From contig JBAVEN010000010.1 of assembly GCA_049587755.1 (NCBI GenBank), forward strand, positions 186,001 to 250,000: DNA of 64,000 bases. Reading direction: 5' to 3'. Position 1 is the stretch's first letter. Each line of letters starts with the position of its first letter. This document shows, one piece after another, positions 43,568 to 52,621 of the stretch. Under the pieces are notes generated by a model. That model was not told the DNA's origin and ran no database searches. It was given only the letters and a program-made list of their open reading frames with translations. The stretch comes from Bog-375 sp049587755. Its GTDB lineage: Bacteria > Acidobacteriota > Terriglobia > Bryobacterales > Bryobacteraceae. The position numbers and the translations under genes were made by a program.

Positions 43568-45472
43568 ATGGAACCAGGCGGGCGTATCTCGTGGCGGAGC
43601 CTTGGGCGCTGGGAAAAGGCCTTTGTGCTTCTGCTGCTGGCCTACGTCATTCTGCGGCTCACCGGCGCCGCGCCGGTTGCGCAGTGGTGGCTCGCCTGCC
43701 TGTGCTTTTTGCTGGGCGTGGTGGTGACCTTCCGCCTGGTGCGCCGCGGCCTTCGCAAAGCCATCTGGCGCCTGCGCAACCGCCTGATCGCGGCCTACAT
43801 TTTCATCGCGGTGGTCCCGGTGGTGCTGATTCTGCTGCTGGCCGGCATCGCCACTTACGTAGTGATCGGGCAGATGGCGGTGTACCTGGTGAACACCGAA
43901 TTGCGCCACCGCCAGACTTCCCTGTTGCGGTCCGCCGAGGCCCTGGCGCTGGTGCCTGTGACGGATCCCGCCACCGCGCTGCGCCGTTTCGAAACCGTGA
44001 CCCTCAGCGCTTTCCCGAAGTTCTCCCTGCTCATCACCGGGCGGCGCGAGCTTCGCTATCCGGACGGCAACACCCTTACCCAGCCGCCCGCCGAATGGAA
44101 GCGGGCCTCCGGGCTGATCGTCAAGCAGGAAGGCACGGAGGACCACCTGTACGCCTGGGCGCACGTGATCGAAAACGGCGAGGAAGTGACCGTGCTGGCG
44201 CCGGTGACGATTGATCTGCTCGGCGGCCTTGTGCCGGGTTTGGGCGATGTGGCTTTTGCGCCCCTGGTGGGGCACGCGCGCGGCGCGGGCGTGCCGGAGG
44301 CGCGCAATGCGTTCGACTTCCCCCTGCGCGGCTGGTACCCGGTGGACGTGCCGCGTTGGCACTCGCCGCACGAACATAGCGTGCTCATTCTGCGCGTCGA
44401 TACGCGCGCTTCCGCGGTGCTGGGCACCATCTTTCAATCGCGGGACCAAACGCTCGATTGGGCCGAGTTCTACCTGGGCGCTTTCATCGTGGTGACCATC
44501 GTGTTCCTGCTGGTGGAACTGATTTCGCTGGTCGCCGGCGTCCAGTTGAGCCGCAGCATCACCGGCGCCGTGCATGAGTTGTACGCCGGCACGCGGCGCA
44601 TCCAGCAGGGCGATTTCGGCCACCGCATTCCGGTCAAGGGCAGCGACCAGCTTGCCGAACTGGCCGCGTCGTTCAACACCATGACGTCCAACCTGGGCCA
44701 ACTGATGGTGGTGGCCAAGGAGAAGGAACGCCTCGAATCGGAGCTCACCATCGCGCGCGAAGTCCAGAAGCAACTCTTTCCCAAGGACGTGCCGTATACC
44801 AAGACGCTCGAGCTCAAGGGCGTCTGCAGCCCCGCGCGCATGGTGTCCGGCGATTACTACGATTTCATGGCGCTTTCCGAAGAGTCGCTCGCATTCGCCA
44901 TCGGCGATGTCGCCGGCAAAGGAATTTCCGCCGCGCTGCTGATGGCCACCATTCAATCCACCATGCGCACCCAGTTGGGCGCCACCAACGGCGCGCCTCC
45001 CAGCCAGCTCTCCACCGCCAAGCTGGTGGCCACCCTCAACCGCCAGCTTTACGCCAACACCAGCCTCGAGAAATACGCCACCTTTTACTTCGCGCTGTAT
45101 CACGAAGACACCCACTCGCTGACGTACACCAACGCCGGCCACCTTTCGCCCATCCTGCTGCGTTCGGGCGAGCTGCAGATGCTCGAATCCACCGGCACCG
45201 TGGTGGGCGCCTTTCCGGCGGCGCGCTACGAGGAGCGCACCGTCCCGCTCGAGCACGGCGATCTGCTGGTGGCTTACACCGATGGCATTATCGAGCCGGA
45301 AAACGCCTACGGCGAGATGTTCGGAGAAGACAAATTGAAGGAACTGGTGTCCAAATACGCGCGCGCCGATTCCTCGGAACTGATTGCGCGCACCATGGAG
45401 GCCGTGATCGAATGGACCGGCTCCTCGGAATTGCAGGATGACATGACCATGGTGGTGGCAAGGCGTATATGA
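43568..45472 (+). CDS. Membrane SpoIIE-type serine phosphatase with HAMP domain
   Basis: A 634-residue PP2C-family phosphatase. Three N-terminal helices (to about residue 110), an extracytoplasmic sensor-like region, a fourth helix (about 300-322), a HAMP domain (RRIQQGDFGHRIPVKGSDQLAEL), a short coiled coil, and the SpoIIE/RsbU domain with VSGDYYDFM and AIGDVAGKGISAALLM, the metal-binding Asp motifs. It is likely to dephosphorylate an anti-anti-sigma factor, though no such partner is nearby. Start is uncertain: ATG 43568 has GGAAAGG directly before it. It overlaps nnr by 4 bases (ATGA). Confidence 0.88.
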   Translation: MEPGGRISWRSLGRWEKAFVLLLLAYVILRLTGAAPVAQWWLACLCFLLGVVVTFRLVRRGLRKAIWRLRNRLIAAYIFIAVVPVVLILLLAGIATYVVIGQMAVYLVNTELRHRQTSLLRSAEALALVPVTDPATALRRFETVTLSAFPKFSLLITGRRELRYPDGNTLTQPPAEWKRASGLIVKQEGTEDHLYAWAHVIENGEEVTVLAPVTIDLLGGLVPGLGDVAFAPLVGHARGAGVPEARNAFDFPLRGWYPVDVPRWHSPHEHSVLILRVDTRASAVLGTIFQSRDQTLDWAEFYLGAFIVVTIVFLLVELISLVAGVQLSRSITGAVHELYAGTRRIQQGDFGHRIPVKGSDQLAELAASFNTMTSNLGQLMVVAKEKERLESELTIAREVQKQLFPKDVPYTKTLELKGVCSPARMVSGDYYDFMALSEESLAFAIGDVAGKGISAALLMATIQSTMRTQLGATNGAPPSQLSTAKLVATLNRQLYANTSLEKYATFYFALYHEDTHSLTYTNAGHLSPILLRSGELQMLESTGTVVGAFPAARYEERTVPLEHGDLLVAYTDGIIEPENAYGEMFGEDKLKELVSKYARADSSELIARTMEAVIEWTGSSELQDDMTMVVARRI

Positions 45473-46998
45473 AAGTTCTCACCGCAGCCGAGATGCGCGA
45501 CGTCGATCGGCGCACCATCGAAATGGGAATCCCCGGCATCGTCCTGATGGAGAATGCCGGCCTTCGCGTTGTGGAATTCCTGGCCGAACGCTTTGCCCCG
45601 CTGGAATCGCAGCGCGTTCTGGTGTTGTGTGGCAAAGGCAACAACGGCGGCGATGGCATGGTGATCGCGCGCCAGATCCATACCCGTTTCCAGCGTTGCC
45701 AACTGACTGCCGTGCTGTTGGCCGATCCGGCAGATCTGCACGGCGACGCGCGCGAAAACTATCTGATGCTCCGCGCCTGCGGCTGCCCGGTTACCACCGA
45801 AATTCCGCTGGACGCTAGCCGGGCGACGCTGGTGGTGGACGCCCTGCTCGGCACCGGCATCAACGGCCCGGCCACCGGCGCCGCCGAACGGGCGATTGCC
45901 AAGATCAATGGCTCCTTAAGGCCGGCCAAGGTGGTGGCCGTCGACATTCCCTCCGGCATGTCGAGCGATTCGGGCGAGTCCGCGGGCAAGGTCGTGCGTG
46001 CCGATTACACCGTCACCTTCGTCGCGCCCAAGCTCGGGCAGGTGCTGCCGCCGAATTGCGACTCGAACGGCGAGCTGATCGTGCGGCCCATCGGCACACC
46101 GCCGGAGCTGTTGCTCGACGGGAAGATCGATTTGATCGAGCCGTCGATGTTCTGGCGCGTGATGATACCGCGACCGCCGGGCGGCCATAAAGGCACCTTC
46201 GGCCACGCGCTGGTGGTGGCCGGTTCGCGCGGCAAAACCGGCGCCGCCGCCTTGTGCGGACTCGGCGCGCTGCGCGCCGGTGCGGGCCTGGTAACGGTGG
46301 CTTCCGCCGAATCCGCCATCCCGCAGATCGCCGCGCACGCGCCGGAGCTGATGACCGAGCCGCTGTCGGAGACGCCTCACGGTTCCATCGGGCTTAACGC
46401 CGCGCTCGCCGCCGCTGCCGAAGGCAAAACCGTTATCGCCATGGGCCCCGGCCTGGGACGCCAACCGGAAATCTCAATCCTGGTCGGCAGCTTGATGCAG
46501 AGCATCGCGCAACCTATGGTGCTCGATGCCGACGCGCTGGTGGATATCGCCAAATCCCCGCCCACGGACCGCGTGCGCGTGCTCACGCCGCACCCCGGCG
46601 AGATGGCGCGCCTCACCGGCAAAACCACCGCGGAGGTGCAGGCCGACCGCATCGCCGCCGCGCGCGCCTTCGCTGAAGCGCACTGGCTCACGCTGGTGCT
46701 CAAGGGCCAGCGCACCGTCATCGCGTTCCCCGATGGCCGCGTTTGGATCAACCCCACCGGCACGCCGGCAATGGGCACCGGCGGCACCGGCGATGTGCTC
46801 ACCGGCATGATCGCCGGCTTCCTGGCTCAATTCCCGCAGCATCCGGACGAAGCCGTCGCCGCGGCGGTCTATCTGCACGGCCTGGCCGGCCAGATCGGCG
46901 CCCGCGCGCTCGGCGAGCGAAGTCTCATCGCTTCCGACCTGCTCCACTACCTGCCTGCCGCGATGGAGGAGTGTGCCGCTGTTCCACGCCTCGACTGA
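45469..46998 (+). CDS. nnr: Bifunctional NAD(P)H-hydrate epimerase/dehydratase
   Basis: A 509-residue two-domain repair enzyme (YjeF). The N-terminal epimerase domain (about 1-215) carries VLMENAGLRVVE and CGKGNNGGDGMVIAR; the C-terminal ADP-dependent dehydratase domain (about 225-500) carries HKGTFGHALVVAGSRGKTGAAAL, VLTPHPGEMARL and MGTGGTGDVLTGMIAG. It restores hydrated NAD(P)H. It is overlapped 4 bases by the SpoIIE-type gene in front and by 26 bases by tsaE behind; this nnr-tsaE arrangement is common in bacteria. Confidence 0.96.
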   Translation: MKVLTAAEMRDVDRRTIEMGIPGIVLMENAGLRVVEFLAERFAPLESQRVLVLCGKGNNGGDGMVIARQIHTRFQRCQLTAVLLADPADLHGDARENYLMLRACGCPVTTEIPLDASRATLVVDALLGTGINGPATGAAERAIAKINGSLRPAKVVAVDIPSGMSSDSGESAGKVVRADYTVTFVAPKLGQVLPPNCDSNGELIVRPIGTPPELLLDGKIDLIEPSMFWRVMIPRPPGGHKGTFGHALVVAGSRGKTGAAALCGLGALRAGAGLVTVASAESAIPQIAAHAPELMTEPLSETPHGSIGLNAALAAAAEGKTVIAMGPGLGRQPEISILVGSLMQSIAQPMVLDADALVDIAKSPPTDRVRVLTPHPGEMARLTGKTTAEVQADRIAAARAFAEAHWLTLVLKGQRTVIAFPDGRVWINPTGTPAMGTGGTGDVLTGMIAGFLAQFPQHPDEAVAAAVYLHGLAGQIGARALGERSLIASDLLHYLPAAMEECAAVPRLD

Positions 46999-47401
46999 AG
47001 CCGAGACCATTGCCCTCGGCCAGCGCCTCGCCGCCGAATTGCCGCGCGGCGTGGTGCTGTTGATCGGCAATCTCGGGGCGGGCAAGACCACGCTCGCCAA
47101 GGGCATCGCCTCTGGTCTTGGTGCGGCATCGCCGGACGACGTTTCGAGCCCCACCTTCACCCTCATCCACGAGTACGGCCGCGGCACGGTGTATCACGTC
47201 GATCTCTACCGCATCGAGGAAGCCCGCGAGCTGGAAAGCCTCGGCCTCGATGAGATCGTCGATAGCGGCGCCCTCGTCCTGATCGAATGGGGCGAGCGCT
47301 TCCTCGAGTCGTTCCCCCAGCCGCGCGCCGAAATCCACATCCGCGCGCTGCCCGACGACACGCGAGAAATCGACCTGCGACCGCCGGCGCCCTCGAAATA
47401 A
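46973..47401 (+). CDS. tsaE: tRNA threonylcarbamoyladenosine biosynthesis ATPase TsaE
   Basis: A 142-residue P-loop ATPase needed with TsaB and TsaD for t6A37 synthesis in tRNAs reading ANN codons. Walker A is GNLGAGKTTL, followed by the family SPTFTLIHEY, VYHVDLYRIE and LIEWGER. The start is GTG 46973, inside nnr, with GGAGGA just before it. It is the last gene of the tight run from the SpoIIE phosphatase. Confidence 0.96.
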   Translation: MPLFHASTEAETIALGQRLAAELPRGVVLLIGNLGAGKTTLAKGIASGLGAASPDDVSSPTFTLIHEYGRGTVYHVDLYRIEEARELESLGLDEIVDSGALVLIEWGERFLESFPQPRAEIHIRALPDDTREIDLRPPAPSK

Positions 47402-47487
47402 GTTGAGAGAGCGCCGCGGCTGCGGACGCCTGGAGGGCGCGCTCAATGAGGCCGGGCGCCGGGCGGCGTTTGCGATACAGTAACAGC

Positions 47488-48591
47488 ATGCTTCGCCGCT
47501 CATTTTTGCAGACTGTTCCCGGAACGGTTGCCGCCACGGCAATGGCTGCGCCGCTATCCGCCGGCGATGAAGTGCCCATCAGGCTCGGGTTCGACACTTA
47601 CTCGCTGCGCGCCTTCCGGTGGAAGGCTCCCCAGCTTCTGAGTTATGCCGCGGGTCTCAAACTCGACACGATACAGATCTCCAGCCTGAACGACTATGAG
47701 AGCCTGGATCCGGCATACCTGCAAAAGGTGAAAGATCAGGCGGACCGGCTGCACATCCATGTCGATGGCGGAACCGGATGCATTTGCCCCTCGAGCCATT
47801 CCTTCGCCAAGAACGGACCGCCGGCGCGCGACCGCGTGCTCGAAGCTCTACGCGTGGCCGCCGCGGTGGGCGCCAAAGCGATGCGGTGCTATCTGGGCAG
47901 CAGCGCCGACCGGATGGGCGAGCCCGGAATCGAAGCGCACATGGAGAACACGATCAAAGTGTTCCGTTCCGTGCGCTCCGAGGCTCTCGATCTGCGAGTG
48001 AAGATTGCCATCGAAAACCACGATGGCGACATGCAGGCGCGCGAAGTGAAAACCGTGATCGAAGAATCCGGCAAGGATTTCGTGGGCTCCAATCTGGATA
48101 CCGGCAATCCGCTGTGGGTAGTGGAAGACCCGCTGCTGACGCTGGAAGTGCTGGCGCCCTACGTGATCACTTCGCACATACGGGATTCGGTGCTGTTCGA
48201 GCATCCGCGCGGGGCGGCCGGCCAATGGGTGGCGCTGGGCGATGGCCAAATCGACTTCGTCCGCTTCGTCGAGCTATTCCGCCAATGGTGCCCGCAAGCG
48301 TCGATGCAACTGGAGATCATCACCGGCCGCCCGCCGCGCGTGATCCCGTACCTGGAGCAGGATTTCTGGAAGCCATTTCCCAAGGCGCTGGCCTCGGAGT
48401 TCGCGCGCTTCGTGGCGGTGGCCAAGGCGGGCCATCCCTACATGGGAGCGATGGTGATCGAAGATGTGGCGGGGCAACGGCGCCCGGCGATCATGACCGA
48501 TGCGCTGAAAGAGCAGCAGCGCATCGACCTGGAGCAAAGCCTGGAATACGCCAAAAAAAAGCTGAACGTGGGCGTGAACTGGCGCGGCTAG
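47488..48591 (+). CDS. Tat-exported sugar phosphate isomerase/epimerase-like TIM barrel
   Basis: A 367-residue protein with a twin-arginine signal (LRRSFLQTV, hydrophobic stretch to about residue 28). The rest is an AP-endonuclease-2-like TIM barrel: FDTYSLRAFRW, the metal-ligand-type stretch VKIAIENHDGDM, GSNLDTGNPLW and SHIRDSVLFE, as in xylose isomerase-like sugar epimerases that are common in Bryobacterales. Substrate unknown. ATG 47488 gives the proper Tat signal; the frame is open further upstream without merit. It converges with the cytochrome gene 13 bases downstream. Confidence 0.88.
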   Translation: MLRRSFLQTVPGTVAATAMAAPLSAGDEVPIRLGFDTYSLRAFRWKAPQLLSYAAGLKLDTIQISSLNDYESLDPAYLQKVKDQADRLHIHVDGGTGCICPSSHSFAKNGPPARDRVLEALRVAAAVGAKAMRCYLGSSADRMGEPGIEAHMENTIKVFRSVRSEALDLRVKIAIENHDGDMQAREVKTVIEESGKDFVGSNLDTGNPLWVVEDPLLTLEVLAPYVITSHIRDSVLFEHPRGAAGQWVALGDGQIDFVRFVELFRQWCPQASMQLEIITGRPPRVIPYLEQDFWKPFPKALASEFARFVAVAKAGHPYMGAMVIEDVAGQRRPAIMTDALKEQQRIDLEQSLEYAKKKLNVGVNWRG

Positions 48592-48604
48592 CGCGCGCTG
48601 CACT

Positions 48605-51376
48605 TCAGCGATAGGCGAACAGCATGGCGTAGACAATCAGGCCAATCAAAACCAGGCCGATGGTGAGAGCGGTGAAGCCGAGGCGGCGCCAGAACCTCAC
48701 GTCGCGGGGTGCGGGCGCCGGCATCAGCATTTGCTCCAGCTCGCCGCTTTCCACCAGTTGACGGTACTCCCGGGGACGGTCGCGCTGGAACTCTTCGAGC
48801 GGCATGCCCTCCGTGAAGATCACCGTATCCATGGGGAATTTTTCGGGGCGGAAGTGAGTATTGAAAAAGTGCACCACGAAAATGAAACTCACCGCCAGCA
48901 GGGCTTCATCGCTGTGGATGGTGGTGGCGACATTGACGGCCCAGCCCGGGAAAACGTGGGTGAAGATCTCCGGGAACCATAGCATAAGGCCCGTGCCGCC
49001 AATCACGGCTACGCCCCAGAACACCGCGAAATAGTCGAATTTCTCCCAATAGGTCCAACGGCCGTATTCGGGACGGGGGCCGCGTTTGAAAAACCATTTG
49101 AGGGAACCGGCCAGTTCGTGCCAGTCGCGCCGATTGAAAACCATGCTCTCTTCGCCGCCGATAAACTGGCGCCAACTCTTGCCGCTAGCGCGCTTCTGCT
49201 TCACCAGATCGTACAGGTGTAGCCCGAAGTAGGTAAATGTCAGGCCGGCGCAGAATCTATGGATCAGGCCGGCCGCTTCAAAACCACCCAGCAGGTGCGC
49301 CAGAACCTTGGCCCAGCCCGCATACGAGAACTTCAGAATCATGCCGGTCAATGCAAGTCCGAGGAAGCTGGAGACAACCATCAGGTGAAGGTTGCGATGG
49401 AACCGCCGGAAGCGGCGCACATAAGTTCCGGCTTCCGCCTGCCCGTTCTTGATCTGCTTGCGGTATTCGAACGAGCGAGGCAGCCAAAGCACGGTGTGCG
49501 CCCCGGAAACCACCAGCGTTCCGATCAGCAGCGTGGTCATGCCCCAGAAGGTGACGAACAGGAAAGGATACTTCTTCGGATCGTGGTGGGTGGCGTGTGT
49601 GAGATAGCCGGCGAACTGGCGGTGGGAGCCGGTATGGCACTTACCGCAAGTAGCAACTATGTTGCGGCGGCTCAGATGCGAGCGAGGATCGTTGACCGGC
49701 AGAATGTCGTGCGCGCCATGACAGTCGTAACACTTGGCGGTCTTCAGGTACCCCAATTTGGAGACCTTGCCATGGAAGGTGTCGAAGTACGCTTCCGTGA
49801 TCTGCCGGTGGCAGCGGCCGCATTGGTCCATGATGCTCAACCGGAAGTCGGCCAGGTCCGTGCGCTCGATGCTGTGGGCGGAATGGCAATCGACGCAAAC
49901 CGGCAGCGGTTTCCCGGTGTGAGTGACAGTGGGGCTATGCACGCTGGCGGTAAATAACTCGTAGATGCCGCGGTGGCATTGCGCGCAGGTTTCGGCGATG
50001 TGGGCCCGGTTGACGCTGGAGCGTGGGTCGCTGCCCGGCAGTTCGTGGTGCGGGGTGTGGCAGTCGGCGCAATTGGCGGTGACGGTCAGGCCGGCCTCCA
50101 GCAGTCCCTTGCCGTGGATGCTCTCGCGGTATCGTTCCACGATGTGGTCCTGCTTGCCGGTATAGCGAACGGCGGCCTTGTGTCCTTGCTGGTGGCATTT
50201 TGCGCACAGCGAGGGAATGTTTCGCGAATAGGTCGGCGAGGTGGAATCGAGCTTGCCCTGGGCGCCATGCGGGCTGTGGCAATCCTGGCACAGAGGCGCG
50301 TCCGGGCTGCCTTTCGCGGCCAGCGTGCCGTGCGTGCTTTCGCGGTACTGGTCCACCACGTTTTCGTGACAGATGGAGCAATCCACCTTATCCTTGATGG
50401 TGTCGCAGGCTCTCACGTCGGACGGCGTCCCGCCGGTATGGCATTGCACGCAGGCGATGCGGGTATGGCGCGAGTGCGCCAATTCATCGGCACTGACGTA
50501 CAGCGACTGTCCGGAGCCCGTCGCCTTCAGGTTGGGATTGGCATGGCAGCTCAGGCAATCGCGGTTGGACATCCCCTCCGTGTAGTAAACCTTGCGGATT
50601 TGGTGAGGCGGATGGCAGTCGACGCACGCCGGAATCATGTGCGGTTGCTTCTCCCACAGCTCGCCGCGGATCACCTGGCGGTGCACGTCCTCGATTTTCG
50701 CGTGGCACTTCATGCACGTTTTGGCGATGTTCTGTTTGGCGATAGAGGACCGAGGATCCGTATGTGGGAGTTGGTTGTGCGCCGTGTGACAACTGGTGCA
50801 GACCGCGGTAACGGTCAGGCCCTGCTGGAAGAGGCCGATGCCATGAATGCTGTCTTTGTAATTCTCGGTGATATTGGTCTGCGGGATGGCGCGCGTCTTG
50901 CTGACCACGGTATCTTCGCTGTGACAGCCGCCGCACAACCGCGGAACGTTGATGGTTGCCACCGGCGATTTCATGTCGGATGGGGGCAGAATGTCATGCG
51001 TGCCATGGCAGAGCTTGCAGTTCGGGGCGTAGGGGTCGTGCAGCGCCGCCCTCTTGCCGTGGACGCTGGCGGCATACTGGCTCTGTTCTTCGCTGTGGCA
51101 CTGGCCGCAGTCGACGGGCGCCACTTTTTCCGGATGCGGCAGCTCCTTGATGGCGGCGTGGCAGGAAACGCAATCCAGGCCGGCGTGGGGAGAAGCTTTC
51201 AAGGCGGCCGCATGGAAGCCTGGAGGCACTCCGGGCTGGCGCTTCCCAATCTGCGGACCGGAGTCGTGGCAGCCGGCGCAGTCCTCGGAACGCGGGGCCG
51301 CCGCCTGCTGGCTGTGGAGACCGGAGGTCAGGAGGATCGCAATGGCAGCGAGCCGGAGTAAGTTCACGGCCGTCAT
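48605..51376 (-). CDS. 19-haem cytochrome c fused to a membrane cytochrome b module
   Basis: A 923-residue electron-transfer protein. After a signal peptide (about 1-25) come about 600 periplasmic residues with 19 CxxCH haem c motifs: three at the start, then seven modules of about 50-65 residues each carrying SxHG, CxxCHxxH and a closing CxxCH (three modules, two extra haems, four modules). From about residue 620 six membrane helices follow with His pairs (RFHRNLHLM, IHRFC with GLHLYD, TIHSDEALLA with FVVHFFNTHF) typical of di-haem cytochrome b subunits that exchange electrons with quinones. It could link the quinone pool to periplasmic or extracellular acceptors. No reductase gene is adjacent. 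A promoter-like TTGACG lies in the AT-rich 51377-51505 gap. Confidence 0.93.
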   Translation of the reverse strand: MTAVNLLRLAAIAILLTSGLHSQQAAAPRSEDCAGCHDSGPQIGKRQPGVPPGFHAAALKASPHAGLDCVSCHAAIKELPHPEKVAPVDCGQCHSEEQSQYAASVHGKRAALHDPYAPNCKLCHGTHDILPPSDMKSPVATINVPRLCGGCHSEDTVVSKTRAIPQTNITENYKDSIHGIGLFQQGLTVTAVCTSCHTAHNQLPHTDPRSSIAKQNIAKTCMKCHAKIEDVHRQVIRGELWEKQPHMIPACVDCHPPHQIRKVYYTEGMSNRDCLSCHANPNLKATGSGQSLYVSADELAHSRHTRIACVQCHTGGTPSDVRACDTIKDKVDCSICHENVVDQYRESTHGTLAAKGSPDAPLCQDCHSPHGAQGKLDSTSPTYSRNIPSLCAKCHQQGHKAAVRYTGKQDHIVERYRESIHGKGLLEAGLTVTANCADCHTPHHELPGSDPRSSVNRAHIAETCAQCHRGIYELFTASVHSPTVTHTGKPLPVCVDCHSAHSIERTDLADFRLSIMDQCGRCHRQITEAYFDTFHGKVSKLGYLKTAKCYDCHGAHDILPVNDPRSHLSRRNIVATCGKCHTGSHRQFAGYLTHATHHDPKKYPFLFVTFWGMTTLLIGTLVVSGAHTVLWLPRSFEYRKQIKNGQAEAGTYVRRFRRFHRNLHLMVVSSFLGLALTGMILKFSYAGWAKVLAHLLGGFEAAGLIHRFCAGLTFTYFGLHLYDLVKQKRASGKSWRQFIGGEESMVFNRRDWHELAGSLKWFFKRGPRPEYGRWTYWEKFDYFAVFWGVAVIGGTGLMLWFPEIFTHVFPGWAVNVATTIHSDEALLAVSFIFVVHFFNTHFRPEKFPMDTVIFTEGMPLEEFQRDRPREYRQLVESGELEQMLMPAPAPRDVRFWRRLGFTALTIGLVLIGLIVYAMLFAYR

Positions 51377-51459
51377 AGTGTAGTGTTTTTCAACAAATTG
51401 CCCGCTGCGAACCTCTAAAACGAGACATAAAGACCTCTTTAATGCTATACCCTGCTGAA

Positions 51460-51482
51460 TTTTGCGTCAAGTTGTGAAAAAA
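51460..51482 (-). promoter_or_regulatory. Promoter candidate for the 19-haem cytochrome gene
   Basis: On the minus strand an AT-rich region reads CAACTTGACGCAAAATTC and continues to GGGTATAGCATT. TTGACG as -35 and TATAGC or TAGCAT as -10 stand 15 or 17 bases apart, roughly 80 bases before the start. Neither choice is perfect, and the coordinates mark the -35 area. Confidence 0.35.
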
Positions 51483-51505
51483 CTCTGTTCATAAATCCAA
51501 TTTGG

Positions 51506-52072
51506 ATGTACGCTCCCAGTATGTGGAGGCGTTTTCGTGGTGTACCAGTTGTGGTAATGGTCGCCTGGAACCTGGCTTCCTGCGACACCACGGCGAGAAG
51601 CGCCGCGGCACCTGCGCCCGAAGCGGAGCAGGTGATCAGCCCAGCACTCAAGAAGCTCTACATGGCTGCCAGCACGGCGGCGCCGCAGTCCGCGGCGCAG
51701 CAGAAGGTGATTCTACAGATGGCTGAGCAGGCGTCAAATGGGAAAGAACTGCTGCTGGTGATGCGAGCGGCAGTGGGCGTGTTCCCTGCCAGTAGCGGGC
51801 CACAGGGGCAAAGCGCGGAGAGACGGATGCGCGCGGTGGTGACGGCGAAGATGATGGAGCTGGGAACATTGGACCAATTGATTGAGTATGGGACCGAGTA
51901 CTCGATCGACCCGGAGAGCGCCCGGCCGTTTGTCCAGCGTATGCTTCAACTCGGAGATAAGGACTCCGACCCGCGAGTCTGGCACGGGATCAGAGTGGCC
52001 GCTTTCCGTTTGAAGGTGGGCGATCTGGAGCGGCAAGCGCAAGTGAGGGGCGACCAACTGGCAGGCAGATAA
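51506..52072 (+). CDS. Lipoprotein of unknown function
   Basis: A 188-residue predicted lipoprotein with a hydrophobic stretch ending in LASC, a good lipobox, at about residue 26. The mature part is Ala-rich and helical (PALKKLYMAASTAAPQ, AERRMRAVVTAKMMELGTL). No family recognised. ATG 51506 or ATG 51521 could serve; the second gives a more usual signal length. It is divergent from the cytochrome gene (130 bases between starts) and followed after 47 bases by the 48-residue membrane protein gene. Confidence 0.6.
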   Translation: MYAPSMWRRFRGVPVVVMVAWNLASCDTTARSAAAPAPEAEQVISPALKKLYMAASTAAPQSAAQQKVILQMAEQASNGKELLLVMRAAVGVFPASSGPQGQSAERRMRAVVTAKMMELGTLDQLIEYGTEYSIDPESARPFVQRMLQLGDKDSDPRVWHGIRVAAFRLKVGDLERQAQVRGDQLAGR

Positions 52073-52119
52073 CAGAACTGCAGCCGGGCCTGCCGCTGCC
52101 GGCAGGGGAGGCCAACACA

Positions 52120-52266
52120 ATGAAAGTCCTGTTAAGTGCGAACGAAGTCAACCAGCAGAGCGGCGCGGCGGTACAACGTTCCGGGCGCGCGTTGCTGTCT
52201 CTGAGCCTCACGATTCTCGGCTTAGCGGCTGCCTACTTCGGCGCCTTGTATCTGATCGCTCACTGA
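52120..52266 (+). CDS. 48-residue single-pass membrane protein
   Basis: A short gene with a strong GGGGAGG eight bases before ATG 52120. The product has a hydrophilic N-terminus (MKVLLSANEVNQQSGAAVQ) and one hydrophobic helix (about residues 24-47: ALLSLSLTILGLAAAYFGAL), ending in His. It lies 47 bases after the lipoprotein gene in the same direction, so the two may be co-expressed. The composition is that of small regulatory or stabilising membrane proteins. No homologue recognised. Confidence 0.55.
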   Translation: MKVLLSANEVNQQSGAAVQRSGRALLSLSLTILGLAAAYFGALYLIAH

Positions 52267-52621
52267 AGTTACATCGGCTGTAACACGTGATGGCATTGAG
52301 AACGGCCTGGCTCGCTGGTCAGCCGTTGCCACCGCCAGCGCCGCGAAACCGGTGGCGGCGTCTCTCAGGAACAGCTCCTGCATCGACCCCGCCGGATAGC
52401 GCTTGTTCATCGAGCCGGCATCCCAGTAGCCTTAGCTCCGGGAAGGCAAGCAGAACAGCATCCATTGTTTCGATTATCGCCGGAAAGGCCTGCTGGTGGC
52501 GAACCGGGTAACTTCGAGGGTTCTCGCTCGCCATTCAGCCTCCCATCGCGTACCGTGATCGGCCCGCCGGAGATCGCGCCTGCATCCATCCCATGAAGGC
52601 GCTGCACAACGAGTAGCGGGT
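52267..52621. other. Gap with possible minus-strand remnants
   Basis: 355 bases. On the minus strand two short stretches look coding: one reading FPAIIETMDAVLLAFPELRLLG (about 52490-52420) and one reading MQELFLRDAATGFAALAVA (from about 52385), which resembles the Tat-like start of DUF1501-type proteins. They are in different frames and neither continues, so I regard them as possible remnants only. Confidence 0.3.

Noticed and set aside
43448..45256. 602-codon minus-strand open frame
   Set aside because: Antisense to the SpoIIE-type phosphatase and without any domain.
49973..51361. 462-codon plus-strand open frame
   Set aside because: Antisense to the haem c region of the cytochrome; regular pattern is the complement of CxxCH codons.
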